A DNA stretch of 5,305 nt from Desulfobacterales bacterium (lineage in GTDB: Bacteria; Desulfobacterota; Syntrophobacteria; B119-G9): the NCBI GenBank assembly GCA_026992215.1, contig JALXAI010000341.1, forward strand, positions 1 through 5,305, given 5' to 3'. This document shows positions 1 through 5,305 of the stretch, one piece after another. Each line of letters begins with the position of its first letter. Position 1 is the stretch's first letter. A model generated the notes under the pieces. The model searched no databases. It was not told the DNA's origin and saw only the letters and a list, made by a program, of their open reading frames with translations. Both the position numbers and the translations under genes were made by a program.

Positions 1-13
1 CTGGGGCAACAAT

Positions 14-257
14 TTGAATCAGGTTAAGCACTGGCTGATTCAATAAAATTTCTCGATGAAAAAACCAAGGCAGCAAGGCCGCAATAAGAACGTGGGATAA
101 AGATTTGTTTTGAAACCGCGAAGACATCCCGGTTAAATAGCCCGATGGAGTTTAACGGGGCACGTAAAGTTCGCGAAGAAATAAATTGTTGTTTCTCCAA
201 TCGGGGCGCGTCGGTTGGGAAAGTGATCGATGCCGCTTTGAAGCAGGCGGTTTTTTT
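14..257 (+). ncRNA. Candidate structured RNA or leader upstream of mreB
   Basis: No convincing gene lies in the first 257 bases, but the stretch folds well on the + strand. Visible stems are: a perfect 9-bp stem 14-22/35-43 with a 12-base loop; 128-130 plus 132-137 paired with 151-159 (9 bp, G131 bulged); a 12-bp stem 192-195 plus 197-204 paired with 211-222 (T196 bulged, one G-T pair within it and another closing the loop); and a terminal stem 233-238/245-250 followed by seven T. A long-range helix 90-94/161-165 (ACGTG/CACGT) could enclose the second hairpin. I do not recognise a known family: it lacks features I would expect of tmRNA, SRP RNA, RNase P RNA or the common riboswitches. It could be an independent small RNA, the 3' untranslated part of an upstream gene, or an attenuated leader of the mre operon. 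The 5' boundary is arbitrary and no clear promoter was found. Confidence 0.3.
233..257 (+). terminator. Intrinsic (Rho-independent) terminator
   Basis: The stem CCGCTT (233-238) pairs with AGGCGG (245-250) through six base pairs including one T-G wobble. It closes a six-base loop and is followed directly by seven T (251-257). This is the standard layout of an intrinsic terminator reading on the + strand. It lies 175 bases before the mreB start, so it should end whatever transcript comes from upstream and leave the mre operon to its own promoter, unless read-through is regulated. The stem is short, so efficiency may be only moderate. Confidence 0.72.
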
Positions 258-432
258 ACTCAAAATTAAAAGACAACCCGGGGTTTGAGATCCGCCTATG
301 GTGGATACGAACGAACAGGTTTTAGCACGAAAATCAGGCTATGCAAAAACGTTGCATGCCTCGAGGGAAGTATTCTGTCGTAAAAAGTAATCCTTTTAAA
401 AAATAAATTCCAGGAAAAGGGGTCTTGACTAA
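258..432 (+). promoter_or_regulatory. mreB upstream region with three dyad elements
   Basis: This non-coding stretch between the terminator and mreB should carry the operon promoter, but I see no good -35/-10 pair and no sigma-54 GG/GC pair at proper spacing. It does hold three inverted repeats. Positions 275-285 are AACCC-G-GGGTT. Positions 290-296 and 300-306 are ATCCGCC and GGTGGAT around a three-base centre. Positions 341-346 and 352-357 are ATGCAA and TTGCAT around five bases, extended by GGC/GCC to 337-360 with T340 bulged. None is followed by a T-run, so they are not terminators. They could be protein-binding sites or 5' leader hairpins. A/T-rich sequence (about 381-410) and the mreB ribosome site AGGAAAAGGGG (412-422) complete the region. 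Confidence 0.4.
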
Positions 433-1464
433 ATGATATTTAATTCAATACTCGGATGGTTTTCGAACGATCTTGCCATTGATCTGGGAACCGCAAACAC
501 TCTTGTCTACGTTAAGGGAAAGGGAATTGTTTTGAGCGAGCCTTCAGTTGTGGCCGTTAGAAAAGACGGGCGTGGAGGCAACAGGGTTTTGGCTGTTGGC
601 AAGGAAGCCAAAATGATGCTGGGGCGCACCCCGGGCAACATCGTAGCCATTCGCCCGATGAAAGACGGTGTTATTGCCGATTTTGAAGTTGCGGAAGCCA
701 TGCTCAGGCATTTCATAAGAAAAGTTCACAACAGGCGATCACTGGTGAGGCCAAGAATTATTATCTGCATACCTTCCGGGGTGACGCAGGTTGAGAAACG
801 AGCGGTGAAAGAGTCAGCGGAGTCGGCCGGTGCGCGGGAAGTATTCTTGATTGAAGAGCCCATGGCGGCCGCCATTGGCGCGGGGCTTCCCATAACGGAG
901 CCAACGAGTAACATGGTTGTGGATATAGGCGGAGGCACCACGGAAGTTGCCGTTATTTCACTGGCGGGGATCGTTTACAGCAAGTCGGTGCGAGTGGGTG
1001 GGGACAAAATGGACGGCGCCATTTTGCAGCATATTAAACGGAAGTACAACCTGCTGATTGGAGAAAGAACTGCAGAGCTGATAAAAACCACCATTGGCAA
1101 TGCCTATCCTACCGATAAAGTAGAGACGATGCTTATCAAAGGCAGGGACCTGGTCAGTGGTATCCCGAAGACGATTGAGATTAATTCTGACGAGGTTAGG
1201 GAATCGATTCAGGAGCAGGTTGATGCCATTCTCGAAGTGGTAAAAGTGGCCCTTGAACAGACCCCTCCAGAGCTTGCCGCGGATATCGTGGATAACGGTA
1301 TTTATCTTACCGGGGGCGGAGCTCTGCTGAAAGGGCTTGATCGCCTGCTGCGGGAGGAAACGGGACTCCCCATCTCTGTTACCGACGATCCTCTTTCCAC
1401 GGTGGTTCTGGGCTCCGGTAAGGCTCTGGATAATCTGGATATCCTCAAGGAGGTCATGATTTAA
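433..1464 (+). CDS. mreB: Rod shape-determining protein MreB (bacterial actin)
   Basis: This 343-residue protein has the usual MreB length. MreB is an actin-fold ATPase that polymerises on the inner membrane and guides lateral wall synthesis. Visible motifs are the phosphate-1 loop DLGTANT at residues 17-23, the EEPMAAAIGAG segment from 141 that carries the expected catalytic Glu, the phosphate-2 loop DIGGGTT at 164-170, and the adenosine motif YLTGGGALLKGL at 291-302. The N-terminus, MIFNSILGWFSNDL, is hydrophobic on one face and fits the membrane-binding amphipathic helix of Gram-negative MreB. The start is fixed by an in-frame TAA at 430-432, immediately before the ATG, and a purine-rich ribosome site ending about 10 bases upstream. 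It is first in the operon, with mreC following after about 30 bases. Nothing is missing or broken. Mbl or another paralogue is possible, but linkage to mreC and mreD argues for MreB itself. Confidence 0.98.
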   Translation: MIFNSILGWFSNDLAIDLGTANTLVYVKGKGIVLSEPSVVAVRKDGRGGNRVLAVGKEAKMMLGRTPGNIVAIRPMKDGVIADFEVAEAMLRHFIRKVHNRRSLVRPRIIICIPSGVTQVEKRAVKESAESAGAREVFLIEEPMAAAIGAGLPITEPTSNMVVDIGGGTTEVAVISLAGIVYSKSVRVGGDKMDGAILQHIKRKYNLLIGERTAELIKTTIGNAYPTDKVETMLIKGRDLVSGIPKTIEINSDEVRESIQEQVDAILEVVKVALEQTPPELAADIVDNGIYLTGGGALLKGLDRLLREETGLPISVTDDPLSTVVLGSGKALDNLDILKEVMI

Positions 1465-1482
1465 AGCATTTTGAATCATGTT

Positions 1483-1488
1483 CAGGAG
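1483..1488 (+). promoter_or_regulatory. Ribosome binding site that decides the mreC start
   Basis: CAGGAG lies six bases before the TTG codon at 1495. The more upstream in-frame TTG at 1471 is 17 bases from the nearest Shine-Dalgarno-like sequence (AAGGAGG, 1447-1453, inside the end of mreB), which is too far. No ATG or GTG lies in the mreC frame between the mreB stop and the membrane segment. The core sequence therefore supports TTG 1495. TTG 1501 (spacing 12) is a weaker alternative. Confidence 0.55.
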
Positions 1489-1494
1489 CGGTAT

Positions 1495-2346
1495 TTGATA
1501 TTGTTAAAAAGAATAAAACCAATTCTTTTTTTTATTCTTGTCGCCTACGTTTTGCTCTACGTTTTTTCTCTGAACTATAAAAAGGGGCAGATGAGCCTTC
1601 TGGAAAAAGCTGTGGTGGAGGCCGTGGGACCTGTTCAAAAAGGTGTCCATCACCTGTTTGGATATATCGGCGGCTTCTTTGATGAGTACGTGGACCTGAT
1701 TGGCGTGAAAGAGGAAAACAAGCTACTTAAAAGAAAGGTGGCGTTGCTCGAAAACGAGCTGAACAACTACAAGGAGGCCTATCTTGCTAACCAGAGACTG
1801 AGAGAACTCCTGGGATTGAAGAAAAGCCTGTCCAGGTGGCCAACCCTCGCTGCCGAAGTTGTTTCATGGGATCCCAGTGGCTGGTACCAGACCATTACCA
1901 TTGATAAAGGGTTTCTTGACGGCATTCAGATAGGAATGCCGGTGATTAACGCCAGGGGAGTGGTGGGAAAAATCACCGCTCTATCCAGGCATTATTCCAG
2001 GGCTCTACTGTTGATAGATCCCAATTTTGCCGTGGACAGCTATGTTCAGAGAAACAGAGTCTATGGCATCGTGAGTGGTTACAAAAACGGCATCTGCAGG
2101 ATGCAGTACGTACAGCAAAACCAGGATGTGAAGGAAGGGGACGTTATTGTAACTTCCGGAATGGCAGGGTATTTCCCAAAGGGTCTGCCTGTTGGTACGG
2201 TTAGCAAGATCAGAATCAACAAGGCACAACTTTTCCAGGAAATATATGTCAAACCTTTCGTCGATTTCTCCAGGCTAGAAGAAATCCTTGTGATCCTTAA
2301 GGAGAGGCCGGTACTGAACTATGGTAGGCCCCGCAAGAACCACTGA
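1495..2346 (+). CDS. mreC: Rod shape-determining protein MreC
   Basis: MreC is a bitopic inner-membrane protein whose periplasmic part scaffolds the elongasome and contacts PBP2. Numbered from TTG 1495 (283 residues), it has a short basic cytoplasmic start, one membrane helix at about 10-26, and a coiled coil at about 72-104 (EENKLLKRKVALLENELNNY and onward). The beta-rich MreC core follows, with VSWDPSGWYQTITIDKG near 123-139, GMPVINARGVVGKI near 147-160, VTSGMAGYFPKGLPVGTV near 219-236 and DFSRLEEILVIL near 257-268. All are typical of the family, and the length is usual. A longer version from TTG 1471 adds eight residues but has poor ribosome-site spacing. The gene sits between mreB and mreD, and its last 26 bases overlap mreD, which suggests translational coupling. 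Identity is firm; only the start is uncertain. Confidence 0.95.
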   Translation: MILLKRIKPILFFILVAYVLLYVFSLNYKKGQMSLLEKAVVEAVGPVQKGVHHLFGYIGGFFDEYVDLIGVKEENKLLKRKVALLENELNNYKEAYLANQRLRELLGLKKSLSRWPTLAAEVVSWDPSGWYQTITIDKGFLDGIQIGMPVINARGVVGKITALSRHYSRALLLIDPNFAVDSYVQRNRVYGIVSGYKNGICRMQYVQQNQDVKEGDVIVTSGMAGYFPKGLPVGTVSKIRINKAQLFQEIYVKPFVDFSRLEEILVILKERPVLNYGRPRKNH

Positions 2347-2869
2347 TATTCCCAAAAAAAACACCGCTAATCCCAATCCCGTACGTCTCTTGTTGGCCCT
2401 GGTTTTCGTTGTGCTGGTGCAGTTTGTGGTCTGCGGGCAGTTTTCGTCAAGGGCGATGCGAGTGGATGTGTTGCTGATCGCACCGATTTATCTCGCTCTC
2501 ACCGTCTCCCCGGTGCCGGCAGTATTTTCAAGCTGTATCATCGGTTTCCTGATGGACGTAGTTTCCGGCGGATTTATCGGGTTTCACCTGTTTTTTTACG
2601 TGTTCGTTACGATTTTCGTTTTCTTGGTGGAACGGAAGGTGAGTTTATCCGGAACTTTTCAGCAACTTATTTTGCTGGTCCTTGTCTGGTTATTTGAAGG
2701 TTTTCTGATCCAGTTATCGGCCTTTTCCAGATCGGGAAATCTCGGCGAATTTTGCGTATTCTCCAGGCTTTTTGTCTATAAGACCCTGACAGTCCTGGTC
2801 CTGGGGCTGCTAATCTTGTTGGTGTTACCGGTAATAAGCGGTTTTAAAATACGGAAAGTTACAGGTTAA
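2321..2869 (+). CDS. mreD: Rod shape-determining protein MreD
   Basis: This is a 182-residue, very hydrophobic protein of the size and position expected for MreD, the integral inner-membrane partner of MreC. Hydrophobic segments lie at about 22-41, 47-67, 68-80, 85-103, 115-135 and 152-173, giving five or six membrane spans after a polar N-terminal tail of about 20 residues. The family-like stretch GFLMDVVSGGFIGFHLFFY (75-93), with its Gly-Asp-Gly pattern, is present. The start is well bounded: an in-frame TGA lies at 2315-2317, two codons before the ATG, and later start codons would cut into the first membrane helix. AAGGAGAGG at 2299-2307 is the likely ribosome site, with a rather long 13-base spacing. 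Translation probably depends partly on ribosomes finishing mreC, whose last 26 bases it overlaps. MreD sequences diverge widely, so the call rests on hydropathy plus context. Confidence 0.92.
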   Translation: MVGPARTTDIPKKNTANPNPVRLLLALVFVVLVQFVVCGQFSSRAMRVDVLLIAPIYLALTVSPVPAVFSSCIIGFLMDVVSGGFIGFHLFFYVFVTIFVFLVERKVSLSGTFQQLILLVLVWLFEGFLIQLSAFSRSGNLGEFCVFSRLFVYKTLTVLVLGLLILLVLPVISGFKIRKVTG

Positions 2870-2897
2870 AGGCTACTTAATCAGGTAACTCGGGAAA

Positions 2898-4778
2898 ATG
2901 CATAACGGTCGCGTCGCTACCCAGAAGCACAAGTACCCCAAAGATTATCTGGATCCGTCCAGACAAATTAAGGTGGCTTCAGTTTTTGTTGTCCTGGTGG
3001 CCGTTGTTTTCGTGGTGAGGCTCTGGTACCTCCAGATCGTGCTTGGCAACGAATACAGGCTGAAATCCGAAACCAACAGGATTCGCACCGAGTCGATGTC
3101 TCCTCCCAGGGGCATAATTTATGACAGAAACGGAAATATTCTTGTCGAAAACAGGGCCGCTTTTAACCTGGCGGTTGTCCCAGAAGATGTGGAAGATATG
3201 AAAAGCACCCTTGTCGTGTTAAGTAATCTCACGGGGATACCCTATGATGAGCTCGAAAAAAAACTCGAGGAAGGAAAGAGGGCTCCGTTTGTGCCGGTGG
3301 TTCTGGCTGAAGATATTGATTGGTCTACCCTGGCGCGGGTTAAAAGCGAGATATATAGCCTGCCGGGGGTTATTGTGCAGGTGGAGCCTAAAAGGCATTA
3401 CAGGTTCCCGAACCTGGCTTCCCACCTCATCGGTTACATCGGCGAGGTTAATGAAAAAGAACTGCGCAATGTTAAGTACAAGGAAAAGTACTGTATCGGA
3501 TCCTGCATAGGGAAGGTGGGCATTGAAAAGGTCTACGAAGACTACCTTGTGGGAGTGCCCGGTTCTAGGGAGGTTGAAGTAAATGCCAGGGGACGAAAGC
3601 TCAGGGTGCTAGGAGAGAAACTTCCGTCTCCCGGCAAAAGTATCTATCTTACCATCGATGCCGGGTTACAGGAAACTGCGGAAAAGTGCCTCGAAGGCAA
3701 GGTGGGTGCCATTGTGGCTATCGACCCCGGAAACGGCGACGTGCTGGCGCTTGCAAGCAGTCCCGGTTACGATGAAAATATTTTTGTCAAAAGGCTTTCC
3801 AGGGAACAATGGAACAAAATCCAGAATGACCCCGACAAGCCGCTGCAGAACCGGGCTACGGCCAGCATGTATCCTCCCGGGTCTACTTACAAGGTCATAG
3901 TGGCCGCGGCAGGACTTCAGGAACACGTAATTAATCCACAAACAAGTGTGTTTTGTCCCGGTTATATGACCCTGGGAAGGAGAACCTACCGTTGCTGGAA
4001 ACGGGGTGGGCATGGGAATGTTCAGTTATACAGGGCATTGGTGGAGTCCTGTGATGTCTACTTTTACCAGCTGGGTCTTAAGCTCGGAGTGGACAGGATT
4101 GCAAAGTATGCCAGAGAATTCGGGCTCGGGCAAAAGACAGGGATCGACCTTGACAGGGAGCTCCCGGGGCTTATACCCACAGCCAGCTGGAAGAAAAGAA
4201 GGTTCGGAGTGCCATGGCAAAAAGGAGAAACGCTCTCGATTGCCATCGGGCAGGGTTTTGATCTTGTTACCCCTCTCCAGATGACCCTTGCTTACGCGGC
4301 TGTTGCCAACGGAGGCGTTTTGTGGAAACCGCACCTGGTAAAAAAGATTGAAGATACCGAAAATGGTGATTCGCTGGAATTCGCACCTCAGAAGCGATGG
4401 AAATTGAGCATAAGCAAAAAGAATCTTGATTTCATCAGACACGCCCTGGAAGGGGTGGTTAACGATCCGCATGGTACCGGCAGGGTTGCAAGGCTTCCCG
4501 ATATCAAGGTGGCGGGAAAAACCGGAACCGCCCAGGTGGTAAGTGCTGCCAGGGCAACCAAGAAAGGGAGTAAGGGGAAACTTTTCAAAGACCATGCGTG
4601 GTTTATTTGTTTTGCTCCGGTGAATAACCCGAAGATTGTTGTGGGAGTCCTTGTTGAACATGGCGGGCATGGTTCCAGCGGAGCGGCTCCGCTGGCAAGG
4701 GCTATGCTTGAAAAGTATTTTTACGGAGAAGCCCAGGGGCTCAAGGTGGCGAAAAATGCCAGGAGAGAGCGACAGTGA
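2898..4778 (+). CDS. mrdA: Penicillin-binding protein 2 (PBP2), peptidoglycan transpeptidase
   Basis: This 626-residue class B PBP crosslinks new glycan strands made by RodA during cell elongation. It has a cytoplasmic tail, one membrane anchor at about 26-48, and a pedestal domain containing SPPRGIIYDRNGNIL (68-82) and IGKVGIEKVYEDYLVG (204-219). The transpeptidase domain follows, with S329-T-Y-K332 (nucleophile Ser329), S384-C-D386 and K541-T-G-T544. Asp rather than Asn in the second motif is usual for PBP2. C353, C366, H372 and C385 occupy the positions of the known PBP2 zinc site. FtsI is less likely, given the elongation-operon context and PBP2-like motifs such as CDVYFYQLG. The start follows an in-frame TAA at 2886-2888; its ribosome site is weak (AGG at 2883-2885). 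It lies 28 bases after mreD and 86 before rodA. The protein is a target of beta-lactams such as mecillinam in enteric bacteria; susceptibility here cannot be inferred. Confidence 0.97.
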   Translation: MHNGRVATQKHKYPKDYLDPSRQIKVASVFVVLVAVVFVVRLWYLQIVLGNEYRLKSETNRIRTESMSPPRGIIYDRNGNILVENRAAFNLAVVPEDVEDMKSTLVVLSNLTGIPYDELEKKLEEGKRAPFVPVVLAEDIDWSTLARVKSEIYSLPGVIVQVEPKRHYRFPNLASHLIGYIGEVNEKELRNVKYKEKYCIGSCIGKVGIEKVYEDYLVGVPGSREVEVNARGRKLRVLGEKLPSPGKSIYLTIDAGLQETAEKCLEGKVGAIVAIDPGNGDVLALASSPGYDENIFVKRLSREQWNKIQNDPDKPLQNRATASMYPPGSTYKVIVAAAGLQEHVINPQTSVFCPGYMTLGRRTYRCWKRGGHGNVQLYRALVESCDVYFYQLGLKLGVDRIAKYAREFGLGQKTGIDLDRELPGLIPTASWKKRRFGVPWQKGETLSIAIGQGFDLVTPLQMTLAYAAVANGGVLWKPHLVKKIEDTENGDSLEFAPQKRWKLSISKKNLDFIRHALEGVVNDPHGTGRVARLPDIKVAGKTGTAQVVSAARATKKGSKGKLFKDHAWFICFAPVNNPKIVVGVLVEHGGHGSSGAAPLARAMLEKYFYGEAQGLKVAKNARRERQ

Positions 4779-4864
4779 GAAAGATTTCACAAAGATTTTC
4801 TTCCCGATTTATTTTGTGCATTTGGTAACAAGGTTTTTCTGCCCCGCTCAGGAAGGTTTATCTG
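4779..4864 (+). other. mrdA-rodA intergenic gap
   Basis: This 86-base gap is the longest within the operon. I see no terminator and no convincing promoter, so rodA is probably transcribed with the genes before it. It is spanned by a 38-codon reading frame (4756-4872) with its own plausible ribosome site, described under findings. The final part holds the rodA ribosome site. Confidence 0.6.
4850..4856 (+). promoter_or_regulatory. rodA ribosome binding site
   Basis: AGGAAGG ends eight bases before the ATG at 4865. This is near-ideal spacing and the clearest ribosome site in the window. Together with an in-frame TAA at 4826-4828 and no other ATG, GTG or TTG between, it fixes the rodA start. Confidence 0.8.
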
Positions 4865-5305
4865 ATGTTTGACAGGCGGCTTATCAAGAACTTCGACTGG
4901 CCGATACTGATAGTAACGGTACTTATCCTTATTATCGGGGGGCTCAGTCTCTACAGCGCCCTTGACGTGACCGGGCAGCACATGAGTTCAGCCCGCTATT
5001 TTTTCAGGCAGCTGTGCTGGATAGGGATAGGCTTTATAGCCATGTTTGCCGTGTTGACAATAGATTACCAGGCATTTCAAAGTGTTGCATATCCGCTTTA
5101 CTGGATTGGTGTGGCTGCCCTGGTTCTTGTTCATCTCCTTGGCAAAACCTCGCTTGGGGCACAGCGCTGGATTACGATAATGGGGGTAAATATACAACCG
5201 TCTGAATTCATGAAGATCATCGTGATAATAGCCATGGCACGGTACTTTTCCGTAACAGGAGGAGCAAAACCGCTATCGCTCAGGGAACTGGCTCCCGGGA
5301 TAGCC
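4865..5305 (+). CDS. rodA: RodA, SEDS peptidoglycan glycosyltransferase (partial, 3' end beyond window)
   Basis: The frame stays open from ATG 4865 to the last base and gives the first 147 residues of a protein normally about 370-420 long. RodA polymerises lipid II into glycan strands in the inner membrane, paired with PBP2. The sequence starts MFDRRLIKNFDWPILIVTVL and has hydrophobic segments at about 13-30, 50-66, 75-92 and 115-130. The SEDS signature GAQRWITIMGVNIQPSEFMKI (98-118), with R101-W102 and Q111-P112-S113-E114, is clear. The catalytic Asp of the family (Asp262 in E. coli RodA) lies further downstream and cannot be checked here. FtsW and SpoVE share this motif, but the position directly after PBP2 argues for RodA. 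The strong ribosome site at 4850-4856 supports the start. Confidence 0.95.
   Translation, partial: MFDRRLIKNFDWPILIVTVLILIIGGLSLYSALDVTGQHMSSARYFFRQLCWIGIGFIAMFAVLTIDYQAFQSVAYPLYWIGVAALVLVHLLGKTSLGAQRWITIMGVNIQPSEFMKIIVIIAMARYFSVTGGAKPLSLRELAPGIA

Noticed and set aside
2..46. Possible C-terminus of an upstream gene (WGNNLNQVKHWLIQ then TAA), or in another frame LGQQFESG then TAA at 25-27
   Set aside because: Only 14 or 8 codons are visible, and there is nothing to identify a family or choose a frame. The 9-bp inverted repeat lies across it. The first reading is possible but cannot be supported from this window.
24..263. 79-codon minus-strand reading frame in the upstream region
   Set aside because: It starts with TTG, has no ribosome site, runs straight through the terminator and hairpins, and the protein resembles nothing I recognise. 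It is most likely chance.
321..357. Sigma-54-like pieces (TTAGCACG and TTGCAT)
   Set aside because: The GG and GC elements needed at -24 and -12 do not occur at the required 10-base spacing.
425..430. TTGACT resembling a -35 box just before mreB
   Set aside because: It lies within eight bases of the mreB ATG, so any promoter built on it would start inside the gene. No matching -10 of interest was found.
1447..1453. AAGGAGG near the end of mreB as the mreC ribosome site
   Set aside because: It is 17 bases from TTG 1471 and further still from the other candidates. CAGGAG at 1483-1488 fits far better.
958..1479. Long minus-strand open frame (173 codons) opposite mreB
   Set aside because: It is a shadow of the coding pattern of mreB, which is unmistakable on the + strand. 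No ribosome site or family features were seen.
4026..4790. 254-codon minus-strand open frame opposite mrdA
   Set aside because: It lies opposite the transpeptidase domain of PBP2, has low-complexity antisense character and no recognisable motif. It is a codon-bias shadow.

Overview
The window holds the first five genes of a classic bacterial rod-shape (elongasome) operon, all on the + strand: mreB, mreC, mreD, mrdA (PBP2) and the 5' part of rodA. About 430 bases of non-coding DNA precede them. Gene order, motifs and protein lengths all fit a Gram-negative-type dcw-independent mre/mrd cluster. The moderate base composition and the MreB and PBP2 sequence style suggest a deltaproteobacterium-like organism (Desulfobacterota or a relative). 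That placement is an impression from the sequence, not a database result. Nothing suggests a mobile element, CRISPR array or recent transfer.

Layout: 1-257 is non-coding but rich in inverted repeats and ends in a convincing intrinsic terminator (233-257). It is either a small structured RNA, the 3' end of an upstream transcript, or an attenuator-like leader of the operon. Positions 258-432 are the mreB upstream region, with three dyad-symmetric elements (275-285, 290-306, 337-360) and an mreB ribosome site. mreB is 433-1464. mreC probably starts at TTG 1495 and runs to 2346. mreD (2321-2869) overlaps the end of mreC by 26 bases. mrdA is 2898-4778. An 86-base gap follows, then rodA from 4865, which runs off the window end after 147 codons.

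How they work together: MreB forms membrane-bound actin-like filaments. MreC (periplasmic scaffold on one membrane anchor) and MreD (integral membrane) connect the filaments to the synthesis enzymes. RodA (SEDS glycosyltransferase) polymerises lipid II into glycan strands, and PBP2 (class B transpeptidase) crosslinks them along the lateral wall. Short gaps and overlaps imply co-transcription.

The coding part is ordinary. The points most worth a second look are the structured, terminator-bearing region upstream of mreB (with a possible alternative pairing that would disrupt the terminator), the Cys/Cys/His/Cys probable metal site in PBP2, the TTG start choice for mreC, and a 38-codon reading frame bridging mrdA and rodA. 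I found no clear evidence of a wholly new system.
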